Of a stretch of DNA of 64,000 bases, positions 21,906-34,973 are shown in pieces. The notes under the pieces were generated by a model. That model searched no databases and had not been told where the DNA came from. It saw nothing but the letters and a program-made list of their open reading frames with translations. Numbering within the stretch: the stretch's first letter is position 1; every line of letters starts with the position of its first letter. This DNA comes from Gremmenia infestans (Eukaryota; Ascomycota; Leotiomycetes; Helotiales; Hamatocanthoscyphaceae): NCBI GenBank assembly GCA_032629725.1, contig JAFEVB010000002.1, positions 2,418,001 through 2,482,000 on the forward strand, given 5' to 3'. A program made the translations under genes and the position numbers.

Positions 21906-22830
21906 GTATCATAAGTGTTTCCAAAGTTCCACTTGCTCTTTGCCTCTACATGCGCCTACGTCTACATACTTCGTACTGCTGTCTGTTCCATTTCATCTCT
22001 TCTTCTCCATCCTTCCTTCCTTCCTTCCTCGATAACTTTTTTAAGTTTGTTCCAAGCTCCGGGTCCGGGTCCTTCCTATAACGGCTTGAGGCTGTTGGCT
22101 TACTTCACTTTACTCCGTACTTTACATTACAACCCTGCTGGTCGCTCCAAACGACAATCTCTACTGTACTGTACTGCTGGTCCACCCTGTCTTGTGTCCG
22201 CCCCTTCCTTCCCTTCTTGTGACATGTAGATCGTGCGCAGCCGGACTCACAGTACAGCCCAATCATATATCCTCCTCCGTTCTACTTTCATGTCTACGAC
22301 AGATCCTCCTGTCCACTAATCGACTCGACGCCCAGGATTTGCTTTTCCCGACGTCATTTGTGCTCTTTGCATTGCGATCAACGCGGCGCTGTTGTTTGAG
22401 CGAATCCCTTCCCCACATTCGACTATTCGGGCTGCCAAGCGCTCGCATCTGTCCCAGAGTTCATCGTTTTAATCTCTATCGAACAGCTTACGCGGAGTAC
22501 CGTACAGTACCGTACAGTACTGTACTTTACATCTACCGTACATCCCTCTCTGCTGCATCTTCTTCCATTTGTCAACTTGCCGTACTTGACTTCTCTTTTT
22601 CGCGCGTTTGCCTGGTCCGTCCGCTATCACTTCGATCCGTACCTAACGTACATACAAACGGCCGGTCCTCTATTCGAGGCTCTAAGTGTATGGATGCTGA
22701 ACCAAGGATCACCAATCCTCCCGTGCAGGCACAAACGGCACAGCATCTAAAGGCTTGATCTCAACCCATTTCACTTCGCTTCTAGAATACTTATATTCTT
22801 CTTTTTACTTGCGGCGCCACAATACTACCG

Positions 22831-24724
22831 ATGCCGCCCACACTCGATCTCACCAAGACGTATACACACTCCGACATGATTCTCTCATCCAGGAACTCCC
22901 CGAGGATAAGTCTTCGAAGGGCTGCCTCATATAATTCCATGGAAAAAGGGCCCTTGTCGTCGACATCCTCGCGATTCAGTTTCAACCATCTCATCAACTC
23001 TCCGCCTCCTTCGCCTAGCCTCCCCGCCCTAGTACCAAGACATGGGAAACCTATACCAAAATTCTCCCCTCGGAAGTTCTTACGGGCAGCACTGTGGACT
23101 ATTGGAGTGTTTGTGATATTATATTATGGTTTCTCCATATTATCTGGTACAAGCCCAGCGAATGCAGTAGGCTGGACGGCGAATGGCGCGGATCAATATG
23201 AGATGGTGGGGGGATCCGAGTTACCAGACTTCCCAACACCAGTAGTGATTGAAGACAAGCGAGGAAGGGCGAAATGGACAGTCTCAATACCGCCGGATCA
23301 TGAATTCCCATTGGAGCCGAAGCAGTATGCGGAGATATGTATGCAGAATATGGAGGTTGCGAGACATGTTGCGGACTTGCATAGCCATATGCATCGAGAA
23401 CAGGTTGCTCACTATGGTTATTATCACGTGGACCCGAATTTTATGGAGGTTGCGGATGCGGAAGCTCATGGACTCCTACCTGGACCGAAAGCAAAGACGA
23501 ACATGAAGCAACAGCAATTGGTTGGGGAGGAGAACACGGATGGGTTGATTGAGATGGAGGTTTGCGAGAAGAGCATGACATTTGTGATGGAGACTCATGA
23601 TGCTGGATTGGGCAAGACTTTGATGATGTTATGGACTGCCTATGGTTTGGCACAAAAGGAAGGACGAAGCTTCTTTGTCGATGACTCTAGATGGTGAGTT
23701 CTAGTTTGACTGTATCCAGAACTTTGCTAACATGATTAGGGCATACGGCAGTTTCAACAAGTTCTTCAAGCCTCCGCCAATTCCAGATTGCAGACCACCA
23801 CCTCGTCACGAGATGTTGCCATGTCCACATCATGCTCGCCATCTCGTCGCCACAGCGGCTACTGCGTCTTATATGTTTGGTGGGGCCTTCAATGAGTACT
23901 ATGAGGACCCCAGAAAGATGGAAGTCTATCGACAAAAGCCCATGTTCGAATTTGCACGACAGGGCTACGAAGCACTCTTCCAACTCTCGAACGAGGATGA
24001 AGAATATGTCGACAAACGTATTGAAGAGCTCCGTTCCATGACCCGCATACCAGAGGAGGAGGCGGAAGACGGGATACTCATAGGCGTCCATGTTCGCCAC
24101 GGCGACCGGCGTCCGTATGAATTCCAGTATAGAGACAGTTACGTGCCCCTCGATCGCTATGGCGACAGAGCACGCGAGCTCATGCATCGGACGTTCAATA
24201 AGACCGGTCCTCACGGTGGTCTAGACACGCTGGCAGTAGAGCACAGCCACATGGTCCTCGCGTCCGATGACCCGGAAGTTTACGAGTCGGAGGAATTCTC
24301 ACACGTCGCCCGCGCACAGGAGCAGATCCGTCTGGCTGCCAAGCAACACCTAGAAGCCCCCAAGCCTAGTTTATTGACGGGTATGAGGAACTTCGTTGAT
24401 GAGTCGGTGGGATGGGAGGGCGGTTTCTTCGCAGGTATGTTCTGGAGCTTGGGAAAACCTAGCAGTGTCCCCGCCACTGCGGCGGAGGCACCAGACACGA
24501 AATTGCCGCCTACCCAAGAAGCACTTCGACTGAGAGAGTTGGTCGGACGGGCGTACCTCATGGACCTCGCAGTCCTAGGCCAAGGAACAGACAAAGTAGT
24601 CTGCACAGTGAGTGCAACGGGTTGTAAGCTGCTGGCAGTGATGATGGGATGGGAAAAGGCGATTGAAGAGGGAGGGTTCGTGAACATCGATGGAGATTTC
24701 GATTGGAGAGGAGTTTCGTGGTGA
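22831..24724 (+). CDS. Type II membrane protein, putative GDP-fucose-type glycosyltransferase
   Basis: This is a two-exon gene, 22831-23693 and 23740-24724, with a 46-nt intron (GTGAGT..ATTAG, GCTAAC branch) completing a Trp codon; 615 residues. A cytosolic Ser/Arg-rich tail of about 80 residues is followed by one membrane segment at about 84-104 (LWTIGVFVILYYGFSIL), the topology of Golgi glycosyltransferases. The luminal part carries VMETHDAGLGKTLMMLWTAY, FFVDDSRWAYG and IGVHVRHGDRRPYEF. The His-x-Arg-x-Gly-Asp pattern there is like the GDP-fucose-binding motif of alpha-1,6-fucosyltransferases. The end, VVCTVSATGCKLLAVMMGW, fits the last part of that fold. Donor and acceptor are not known, and filamentous ascomycetes generally lack core fucose on N-glycans. 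A related, uncharacterised transferase is the safest call. Confidence 0.72.
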
Positions 24725-26799
24725 TGTTACCACACTACACATTCGTTGCATATATTTTTTTGCGTCAAGATTTTCTCCCGAAACGGTCGAGACATGGGGA
24801 TTTTTTTTTCAAAGCGGCATTGCATTGCATAGGTTGGCGTTTAGGATGGATACCTCGGGATGGGTGGGCTGCATTTGTATACTTTATCTAAAAGCAAGCG
24901 TTGTATATACAGCTGGTCACTGGTTGCTGCCCCGGAGCGGATATATATACCATACCATAGCATACGTAACATAACATAACATATGTAGCAAATTTGAGGT
25001 CTATAGAACTACATTGACTAATTATATTCTGTTGGTTTATCACGATTGTGTTGTGAGCCCAGATAGGTGAGCCGTTTGAGAAAGTAGGAGGGGCAAGCAA
25101 GGCCTGAGTCGCACGCAGTTTCTCGTTGCAGGCAGCCTTCAGTTGCACCACCTTTGATCCACATGGACTAGAGTCTGATTTGGCCTATCCTGTACTTGAA
25201 AGCAAGTCCTGGACAAGGAGGTCAGGCGCCTAGAAAGCAGGGGTATACTGATTCATTTCACGATTAGAATTAATGCCTTCAGTTGTGTCAATGTTAAAGT
25301 CGGGAAGAGAAGGGGAGAGAAGAGAAAATAGAACTACGCTTCTTGAATCAACTGCTAGGATGTTGCAAATATGAACGTCTCTAGTTCTCCCTGGACACTA
25401 GAACTCTTTCTTGGGTGGGGGAATTTTCGAAACTATAAGGAACAGATCCCAACACTTCCAAGTTTGAATTTTCGCGGCAGCTACTTAACTTACCATGTGA
25501 TTACTGTACCATATAAGAAAGAGAAAGAAATATTCCTGTCTGTTTCCAATGCGATGAATTAATTGTGCGTGAAGATTTTGCCTGTGAGCCAAGTCAAGGC
25601 AGCCATCGGACCGGATTCGCGCTACTTTAGAAGAAAAAGGAGGTCGCTTAATAAAAGGGGTCGCCTATTTACCATACCATACACTTACTGCTCACACTCT
25701 GACATGCGGAGCAACGTAGTCTTTTACCCGGGGCGTGGGAAGGATATCGCTGACGATGATAATGGATATGAAATGTGGGATTTTCAAGGGGCATGGGTGC
25801 TAGCTAGGCTTTTCGGCCAGTCTACTGGAGTATATACACGCTTGGAAGCCTGGGAAGAGATGGATGAGTGAAGGCGAGTTTGGATTAGTGGTCTAAATCC
25901 AGTATGGAAATGAGTAAGTAGTAAACAGCATGGCTGGGTTAGTGTTATCACGATTAATTATATGGAATCAATGCGATTGCTTAGGGGGTTGGTCTTTCGA
26001 GCCCTGAGTACAGTGGCTAGTGGATCAGAGCACCAATCCGGATTTCTTGTGTACTATGTTATGTATGTATTGGTAATGGCTCTTTGCGAATAATCTCCTT
26101 GAGTAAGACGAACATGGCTATATTTGTTCGACAGGGGTAGATTCCTCATGTCCAAAAGCGCTGAAATACTCGGTATGTGAGTGGAATACCTGTAGCTGAG
26201 GATGCCACGTTGGAGGCAGCTACTACACACAAAAGCCCTCCGCGTGGTATTACGCAACGACTCATGTGTGTATTATATCACGCTGCGCAATTGCGTCTTT
26301 ATAGCCGTCTATATGAAGCAGTCTCCGCCTCACATCACCCAACTGACACTTCCTCAACCCCCGCCAACCTTCTCATCTTCCCCATGATCTTCCCCTTGCT
26401 CTTCCACTCTATCTTCTTTCACCCTCCAGTGCCCATTCCCATTCCCATTCCCACCCAACACAAACCCTCCAACTTAATTCCTCTCTTCGCATAATCCCAA
26501 ATCTTTAGATATTCTCCAAGAAACACATCAACCATCACTCATACTCGTACTCACACCCTCGGAAGCGTATTAAAAAGTCCCAAAACAAAAACCTCCCACT
26601 CAGCCGGCTCTTTAATTCCTCCCACTGCGGAGGCTACATCATCCGGAAATTTGCCAGCGGCAGAAGTGGAAGAGCTGGATAATGTTGATGCTGATGTTGA
26701 TGTTTCTGAGCTTGGACTTGAGAGTGGTGGGGACTGTGGTTTTACAATATCATGTGAGTTGTGTTACACGAATTACGGACAGAAAGAAGAATGAAGGAG

Positions 26800-26870
<71 letters not shown>

Positions 26871-27736
26871 GTAGGTTTTTATTTTATCTACGAGTGAAGT
26901 GGAAAACTTACTCTTTGATAAGAGGAAGAATATGTTTCCTCCTGTCTATTATCACTTGTTGTACGTATACCTCCTTCCCCTCCCACCAACATGGGTAAAT
27001 TAACGCATGTTTTCGCTGAACCGGGGGGTCTGGTGGATCGTTCCATTTCAAAACTCTCCTCCGCGTCGGTTTGCTGATTTGATCACAGGATTGAGATAAG
27101 ACTTTTGCCTGGGGAAATTGAGTGCAAGACGTTTATGAAAAGAAAAGAAAATGTTTTTTTTTAATTAAATTTGGGATTCAGGATGAGAAAATTGGGTCAT
27201 AAGGCTGATGATTTTTGGAAAGTGCATGTGGGGTGATTAATGACGTTACCTACACTTTCGCAAAGAGTCTTAGGAGTTTTACTATAACGACCGCATGATA
27301 TCATTTCCAACCAGGTGTTGTAATCGCTATGAATAACGAGTATCTGGTTTATGTCGGACTTCCCCTTACAGATTGTAGGAATACAATCCCAATATCGCCT
27401 AGTTTGAGAAAGTTGAAGTCAACTAATTGCTTTTACACGTGGTTTGTCCTCCTTTCGACGGGAGGACGGAACCGGAAAGTGGGACTGTGGGGTTAGCCGC
27501 AACGGCCCGTCCCAGTCTTTCACACTTCGGGAGACCTTTCATCATTATGATAGGTCGAGGTCGAGGTCGAGATCTAGAACCCTCCAATCTCTGACGTATA
27601 TAGACCTGAGAGAAGTATTGTCCTATTAAGTCTTTTATCTAGTACAGCGTAACTAGGAGCTGAGTTATTTTCTGATATTACAAGAAGCGGGGCTTAGTTG
27701 TCGTGCCAGAGAGTTCCTCCCTGAAAATAGCCAATT
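24725..27736. other. Long intergenic region, no supported gene
   Basis: This 3-kb gap lies between convergent genes. It contains a 70-bp GAAA microsatellite and AT-rich runs (24930-24990, 27150-27180). Open frames such as 25563-25871 start without ATG and resemble nothing. A GGTCGA repeat lies at about 27555-27575. Confidence 0.5.
26801..26870 (+). repeat. (GAAA)n microsatellite, about 17.5 units
   Basis: This is a pure 70-base GAAA run, likely length-polymorphic between strains. Confidence 0.95.
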
Positions 27737-30700
27737 CTATCGATCGAGCGCTTGAGATTGACACTGAATTCCATAGTCAGTGATTGATACCAAAAGTAAG
27801 CAGAGGAAAGAACCAGACTTACCATCTGATAATAGACACCCCTTTTCTTCAACAAATCATTATGGTTCCCCGTCTCCAACACTTTGCCCTCGCCCAGCAC
27901 GAAAATCACATCGGCGTTCTGTACAGTGGCTAGCCGATGCGCAACAACCACCATAGTCCTCCCCTTCCCTGCTCGCTCAAACGCAGCTTGAACCAGCTTC
28001 TCGCTCTCGGAGTCCAGGGAACTCGTCGCTTCGTCTAGTAACAAGATCTTCGGATCACGGATCAGAGCACGTGCAATGGCTATACGTTGTTTCTGCCCCC
28101 CGCTCAAGGCTATACCTCTAGTCCCTACGTCTGTGCTATATCCTTCTGGCAGTGACGAGATGAAGTCGTGGATCTCGGCGTCGCGACAAGCTTGGTGCAG
28201 CCTTTCTGTAGGGGTGTTTTCGTCAACACCAAGCAGTATGTTCTCTTTGATGGTCCCTTGGAAGAGTGTAGGTTCTTGTGCTACCAGGGAAATGTTTTTG
28301 CGATACTCGCGCATGTTAAGTTCTGTGATGTTCGTTTCATTGCAGATTATCTTTCCTTTCTGGACAGGATAGAAGCGTTCTAGTAGCGAGACGATGCTGG
28401 TTTTGCCACAGCCGGATGGACCCACGAGAGCGGCAAATTGCCCTTTTTGAATCTGATGGCTGGATTAGCTTGGTAAAGAGAGGGGAGGCGGGTGTCTTAC
28501 CGTCAAGTTTAGACCTTGGAAGATAGGAATGTCGCGAGTTGGGTACTTGAACCATAGATCTCGAAGCTCGATCTTTACACCACCTTTGGTATCTGGGAGT
28601 TCGAGAGCTGCTTTGGAATTATCCGTGTTGCGAATCCTGAAGCTCAAGATCCTGTTTGCTGCCGCGGATGCTTGTGCCATGTTTGGACCAAAACTCAACA
28701 AGGAGCCTATACCCTCCGAGCCGTTGACGACCGCGATATAGACGATGAAAAACTGGATGGCGTTATATTCGTAGCTCGCCAGAAGTTTACCCTGAAACTA
28801 TTGTTAGTGATCTTCTCGGGCAGTGGTTGAAATTGAGAGAGCACTTACACCATACCAGAAAGTCAAAGCCATGCAGAGAAGAGAAATACTGTCACAGAAA
28901 GAAAATAACAGCGTTGTATATCTTGCCTTTTTAAAGGCCTTACGAACGTGATCTTGTAGTAGAGTCTCGTATCGTTGGGATATCATGTCTTCCAATGTCA
29001 AGGACGTGACAGTTCGAAAGGCGCTAATAGCTTCGGCTCCGAATTTGGAGCTTTCTGCAAAGACTTCCTGATTCATCTTTTCAAACTCCAGTTCGTAACG
29101 GAAACGAAAGTAGGAGCCTGTCACCATGATAGGCATTGCTACACATACAGCCAGAAGGGTCAACCTGCATTATGTCAGCGATGCTATTTTTGGGATGATG
29201 GGGAATTCTAAAGTGTATTTTTTGGAGATAGAATCATCTCCAAGACAGTTACTCACTTCCAGCCAAAACAAAATCCTATTATGACACAACCGACCATACT
29301 CATAAGTGCAATGTACACCATAGCCATGTTAATCCCAAGAAGCTGCTGTAGCTGTGTAGGATCGTTTGCAACACGAGCAGTGAGAGTGCCACTTGAGTTC
29401 TCTTCCGCATCAAAGAATGGGATTTGCTTGTCAAGGATGCTTTCAAAATATTGCTGGCGATACGTGCAAGCAATATGCTACGAGACATTAGTGTATTGAC
29501 CATACGCTACTGTGAGATGTACTTACAACCGAAATCGTATTGGAAGACCACCCGAGGGTGAAATACGCAACAAGAGTTCCTAATGCAAGAATGAAGAATC
29601 TGAGAGCCCAATAACTGCTGGCCTTTGATAGTGCTTCGCCCGTGTACGTAATTACGTTGATTATATGGGCAAATAAGTACGCCTGGATGGGGTTGCCCGC
29701 TGATTCGGTCAGCACCTAAAACTATTCATGAGGTGATGGAAGGTAAAACACCGTCAACTTACCTGCAGCACCCATACACCCAATTAATAAGATAAGATAC
29801 CAAGGCCAATGAGTCGTCTGCTCAGCCATGAGAAGCCCGAAGCTTGTAAAGAAACCCTTGTTCCTCCAAATCACCTTTTCCTCGGCATCTTTCATTTCGC
29901 TGGCGGTACTCATCTCACGGACGAGTTCGTGCTCCATCTTTGTGCTCTCAATCAAGTCGGTCTCGTCAGCAAACGTTTCGCCCATTGACAGCTTTTGCGC
30001 ATTGACCAAAGCCCAATAAGACCCATCTTCATTGGATAAAAGACTCTCGTGGGTACCTTGCTCGATGACTTGGCCCTGGAAGAACGGAAACTTAGTTAGT
30101 GATCGAATAGTCAGAGATAGTTAGAAGCGAATGTCCATGAGTTTGGTATACACTCAAGAAGCTTAAGCCAGTGATAATTAAAGGACGGAGTTAGCATCAC
30201 TTACTTTTCTCATCACCAGAATCTTGTCCGCCTTCTTGATCGTCGACAGGCGGTGAGCAATTGTTATGGTTGTTCGACCCTCAGAGGCTCGGTCAAGAGC
30301 CGCCTGAACTAGTCGTTCGCCACGTACATCTATTGAGCTCGTCGCTTCGTCCAAGATCAGAATCTTAGGTCGCTTTACGATGCTGCGGGCAATTGCCAGT
30401 CTCTGTCTCTGGCCACCAGATAGCTTGATTCCAGCATCACCAACTCGGGTTTCGTAGGCCTCTTAAGTATTAGCACAGTATTGGAGGTTACTTTCAAGAA
30501 ATAAGCCACTCACCAAGGGAAGTTTTATGATAAACTCGTCCGCAAACGCTTCCTTGCAAGCCTGTTCGACAAGCGTCTTCTTAGTGTCATCACTGTCATT
30601 TTCCCACAGAGAGCCGATCAATCCATATTCCACATTCCTATAGATGGTATCGTTGAAAATGAATGGCTCTTGTTGTACAAGGCCAATCTGAGATCTCCAC

Positions 30701-32375
30701 CACTTCAGGTCAACGTCATCTAGATTCTTACCTCCAACGAGGATCTTGCCACTGAGCGTGACTGGTGGCTCGAGGGGCACAATATTATCTGGTGTTGACT
30801 CCCCCTTTTTCTTCTTCTCTTTCTCCTTTTCTTTCTCCTTAGCCTTTTCTTTGTCGTCCTTCATTGCACTTTCCGGGAGAACAAATCTCTTCGCGTCGTT
30901 AAGCTCGTACCACCGCTCAAGTAGACCAACGATCGTACTCTTGCCTGATCCGGAGGCTCCCACTATGGCGGTCAATTTTCCTGATTCGAATCGAACACTA
31001 AGATCATCGAGAACCTTGCTATGCCGTCGGCTGGGATAGGCAAAGTTGACTGATTCGAGTTCAATATCGTCACGAGCTGAGATCTCTGGCTCTTTCAACC
31101 CGGTAATAGAAGGTTTGGGTGCATCAATAACAGCAAAGAAATCCGCAGCAGCGCTGGTCGCCTTTCCAATTGCCATTATAGGAGCGGCAGTTTGGGCTTG
31201 TAGTCTTGGTGAGCAAAAGTCTGTGATCTATATAGGGGAACTCACCGACTGAAAAAGCGATCAACATTACAGACATTAGGACAATAACAATTGTTCCTAC
31301 ACCATTGACATCGCCTCTGAGAAATTGCCTGAATCCGAACCAGAAGCAAAGAGCCATTGTAGCATATACCGCGAAGAAGAGAGGCGCATACTGTACCCCT
31401 TGTAGCGGGCTAATCTTCAACCCTCTTCGGCGAGATTCTTCGACCCATCCGGAGTATTTCTTGGCCACCCTCCCTTCTGCCCCACAAGCTACGATCATTC
31501 GGATCGATCCTAGAACTTCACCGGCAATAGAGGCAGCCTTTTCGTCGGCATGTTCAACCTCCTTCGTCATTTTAAGTATGACGGGGATGATCGAACCATA
31601 TACCAGGGCAATAAAGAGGAGATTCGAGGCCGTCACTACAGTCAGAATAGCATTAAACTTGAATGCTATGATAATAGCAGTGATCAACATGGATGAGAAT
31701 TGAATGAAAATGCCGAGCTTTTCTGAGATACCAACCTGCAACACATTGGCGGTCGTGGTAATGGTATTCGAGGCTTGACCACTGGGGAGCGTGTCGATGA
31801 CTGCTATCGGGAGAGACAAGAGTGCCTTGAGGTATTCGAGCCGGAGTTTGGCAGATACTCTGATTCCTGTCATTCGGAATGCAAACATTGAGAAGTAGCT
31901 CAGTGCCCATCGTGCAATGAACAAGTACACAATGTAAAGTGTTTGCCGGTTAAGAGACTTGGTGAACTCCGCCTTTGTTACTGTTGTATTGGCGATGAAA
32001 TAATCGCCGAAATTATTCACAAGATTTCCAAAGACGACATTCATGAGGGGTAGTATTGCGCCACTTCCAGCATTTCCCAATGTAGCACCGCCTAGAAGGA
32101 GTCGGTCTCCTAGAGTGGAATAAGTAAATACTCTCTGTACGTATCCATTAGCTCAGTGCTCTTGGCCGCGAATATAGGGTCAATACCAAGTAGTTCTTGA
32201 AAGAGGTCTTATTCTTTGCTTTGCTAGAATAGTCTGGAGGACTACCCTCACTCTGCTCTTCATCCTCTACCTCAGTGTTGGGGGACTTTGAGGTCTCATT
32301 GTAATTCAAAACGACTGCTCCCGCATCGATGGTTGGTTTTTCCATTTCACCTGCAGAAAGTCCAGGTTGATCCAT
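27737..32375 (-). CDS. Full-length ABCB (MDR/P-glycoprotein-type) ABC transporter
   Basis: This is an ATP-driven membrane exporter of unknown substrate. Eleven exons join in frame: 32375-32187, 32134-31246, 31220-30514, 30459-30205, 30075-29763, 29699-29527, 29477-29257, 29164-28849, 28791-28501, 28452-27823 and 27763-27737, giving 1,336 residues, the normal length. The order is TMD1-NBD1-TMD2-NBD2. NBD1 has Walker A GASGSGKST at about 447, signature LSGGQRQR, Walker B ILILDEATSSID and H-loop AHRLST. NBD2 has GPSGCGKTS at about 1129, LSGGQKQR, ILLLDEATSSLD and AHRLAT. Both sites look catalytically complete. The last 27-nt exon gives CQSQALDR, a usual ending for this family. NBD1 carries a Lys/Glu-run insertion at about 468-515. 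Relatives include multidrug pumps and the a-factor exporter Ste6; without a search the role cannot be chosen. Confidence 0.95.
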
Positions 32376-32985
32376 TGCTCGAGCAGCGTATGGAATGGAT
32401 TCGACGTTCAGGCTGCCTGTGATTAGGAAGTCTTAGTATGAAAGTTGATTGATGGTAGTAGAGATGCTTTCTATACAATCCGAAAGCGCGCGCATAAATT
32501 TGATATTCACAGTAAGGGCAGACCAAGAGTAAAGAAATGAAGGTACAAGAAGTGAATACAAAGAAAGGAAGTAAGGAAGGAAGGACTTTGACCATATATC
32601 AATGAACCATCGAGGTTTATTTGCGAGGCAGCAGTCTTGCAAACCTGAAGTCGTGGTCAAATGATAAAAACGCCTCTACGATAAGACGGGCCATAATGCA
32701 CCCGAGGAACGACTGGGCGAATTAGGTAAATTGAAATGCATTAGAATGCATGGCAACCCTTGGTCTCCCTCTCCCTTTGCGTGGAGATCTAAAATCCTAT
32801 AAGGACAGCAGCCATGCATGTTCAATAATTGATGACCTCAACATCTCCATTTTCGCGAGGTGCAATACGAAGCGATGAACGATGGAAACGATTCAGCCAA
32901 TAGGAGCTAGACATATGCGAAGCGGTGTCACATGTTTTTCACGTGATGGCAAATCTATTTGCACTACAGATAGAGACAAAGGCAG

Positions 32986-33186
32986 ATGCAGAGTCAGCAA
33001 GGACAGCATCCAATTATGGATAATGAGGACTTGGATTCAACACTCGTTATTGAAGTTTTGAAAACGGTATCCCATGAGCTTCCAGCTTCATCAATCTTAG
33101 TTTTGAAACAGCTAGAAACTGAAATGCGGGAGGGGAGGGGCATCTGTGCCGCAACAGAGAACTTTCTTTTCAAGAGATTTGTCTGA
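32986..33186 (+). CDS. Small ORF, 66 codons, uncertain
   Basis: An ATG-started frame encodes a soluble, acidic peptide with alternating hydrophobic residues (LVIEVLKTVSHELPASSIL). Composition looks more like protein than random translation, but no family is recognised and no splice partner was found. It could be a short gene, an exon remnant or chance. Confidence 0.25.
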   Translation: MQSQQGQHPIMDNEDLDSTLVIEVLKTVSHELPASSILVLKQLETEMREGRGICAATENFLFKRFV

Positions 33187-33408
33187 CTTTATATCCTAAT
33201 CCATGCAATCATTTGCGTTATTACTACTGTAGATGGCATACTTGTACCTTACAGTTACAAGTATCTTATATAGTTAGAGTTCCTCGTCTGTCTACTTTGG
33301 GAGATATATATTGTCCATCGTTAGTGGGGCAAAACTGTTGAACTATGGCTGTGGTGTAGGCACAGCCTCTCCAGATGGTACCTTTTTATTTATGCCGGGA
33401 ATCAGGAC

Positions 33409-33418
33409 TACCTAGGTA
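33409..33418. repeat. TACCTAGGTA palindrome, copy 4 of 6
   Basis: This is an exact copy in the divergent region, flanked by AC and CT. Confidence 0.9.
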
Positions 33419-34973
33419 CTGCCGACGTCGTATGGCGTCCGCTGCAACGACACTACAGTAATAATGAAGCCTGAAAACGCTGCCAAAGAGGCTGAAATAG
33501 CGATACAAGTCCAGCTTTGACGAAACTCCCGTATGGTAAAGTGAAGGAGGACGAAGACGAACCCCTCGGTGCTATGAGTCTGTGAGTCTATGAGTCTGTG
33601 AGTCTGATCTGATCGATCGACTTCGATAGCGTCAAAGCATTAATTGTCTGGGTTGGGAAGCGCAGACGGCATAAATTAAGAATCCAAGCAAAGCACAGCA
33701 CAGCAACTCCGTATTCTGCAGTCCCTACCTAGTGTTCTGGGAAATGTCGCCTTCGGCCCAATTTCTGGCAGAGGATTTGACCTAAAAGTACCGTAGAAAT
33801 ATCATTTTATTCTACGCGAAGCCTAACAAGAGAGGAAGGCACTGACTGGTCCTATTCGTATTGCAACTTATCCCAGCTCATCGCCACCATCTGAAGCTCT
33901 TCGGGTGCGCGCGTCAAGTGGTAATGACGATTGATTGATTTTATGCCTTGAGTAGTCAGCCAGTGTAGCTGCGAGCACGAAAATCCCCAAATAATACTTC
34001 TAACAACAGCGGCAACGTCCATGGCGGGTGAGGTTTCAGGACTTCGTATTCTCGTCAGCAGCGACAGGTCAACGGTGGAATCATTTGCGCGTCTGCGGGC
34101 ACGGCTGGGATCGTCCGTCGTCGGTCCCACTGGAGCCAAATGCTTCGTACCTCTTCTCTATATAGCTAGCATCACCTCTAAATCGTTCGCACTGCCTCCA
34201 CCATAAGCCAATGATTGTCGTCGCGTCCCTTTCCCTGGCGGTGTTTAAGCCATAATAGGAAAGACTTCTGTATATTCCTAGTATTCAGTGGCTCCTGTGC
34301 CCCTGGCGCCGTCCGGTAGCTGGCGCTGAGATGGTGGTTTCGCTTGGGCCCTGGTGCACTGCGACTGGCTGGTGGCCGTAACCCCTACCCCTGGAGTAGT
34401 CTGGACTCTTTTCCGGCGTACAGTGATCCAGTGCTGCTGCTCTTCTCCCCTTTTTGCGTACGGATCTGCCAGCTTCTTTCATTCACCACCCAACCTCACA
34501 CACTCTTTGTGCTTTGCCCACGTCGTTATTCGTGTTGCCTTTGCGCGCCTTTCCTTCAACACCATCGTTTGTCTATACCCCATCAGCCAACTCCTCAATT
34601 GCAATCCTTTTCGAACAGCCCTTCCTGTTCTTTCCCTCGCTATTACGACGACTGTACCTAATCTCTCTCGAACGACGTCCATATCCCGACCTCTCGACAA
34701 CTTCTACACCATCGATCATTTCTCCTTCTTTCTAGGTAGATCCTAAATCAGACTTGTACCATATACCTTTATTGCTTTCCTTGAACGTACAAACGAATAT
34801 CGATCATCGCAGGGCCCCGTCCCAACCCCGTCGACAGAACAAAGGGCAGGAACTTCATCAACACAGCATTTACAAAGCGTGCATATAGAGATAAGAATAA
34901 CCCTCTTAATTGAAGGGTTGGTGGCTATCGGGGGGAGAGTTTAAATCAGCTTGCGAGGCATCATCACATCAAC

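Larger units (their letters stand above)
19594..22830. other. Long intergenic region rich in simple repeats
   Basis: This 3.2-kb gap between the kinesin and the fucosyltransferase-like gene has no supported gene. It carries five separate short tandem arrays (GGGAA, a 14-mer, a heptamer, CCTGC, CTTC), one TACCTAGGTA, and GTACCGTACAG-type palindromic runs at 22495-22530. ORFs within it largely read through these repeats. The last 700 bases, pyrimidine-rich, are probably promoter and leader of the next gene. Confidence 0.5.
32376..34973. other. Divergent intergenic region between the ABC transporter and FLC genes
   Basis: This 2.6-kb region probably holds both promoters. It includes a 66-codon ORF (32986-33186), TACCTAGGTA at 33409, and short GAGTCTGT/GAGTCTAT direct repeats at about 33575-33605. 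CT-rich sequence at 34440-34740 looks like a long 5' leader for the FLC gene. Confidence 0.5.

Noticed and set aside
25371..25871. Open frames in the spacer before the ABC transporter
   Set aside because: The longer one has no ATG start, composition is mixed, and no splice partner or motif was found.
25980..26040. Possible tRNA-like A-box (TGGCTAGTGG) and GTCTTTCGAGCCC stretch
   Set aside because: The boxes are in the wrong order and spacing, and no cloverleaf with a 7-bp acceptor stem could be drawn.
27694..27822. ABC transporter C-terminus read straight through to 27694
   Set aside because: A GTAAGT donor directly after YYQM and an acceptor giving CQSQALDR and a stop fit the family ending far better than the read-through tail.
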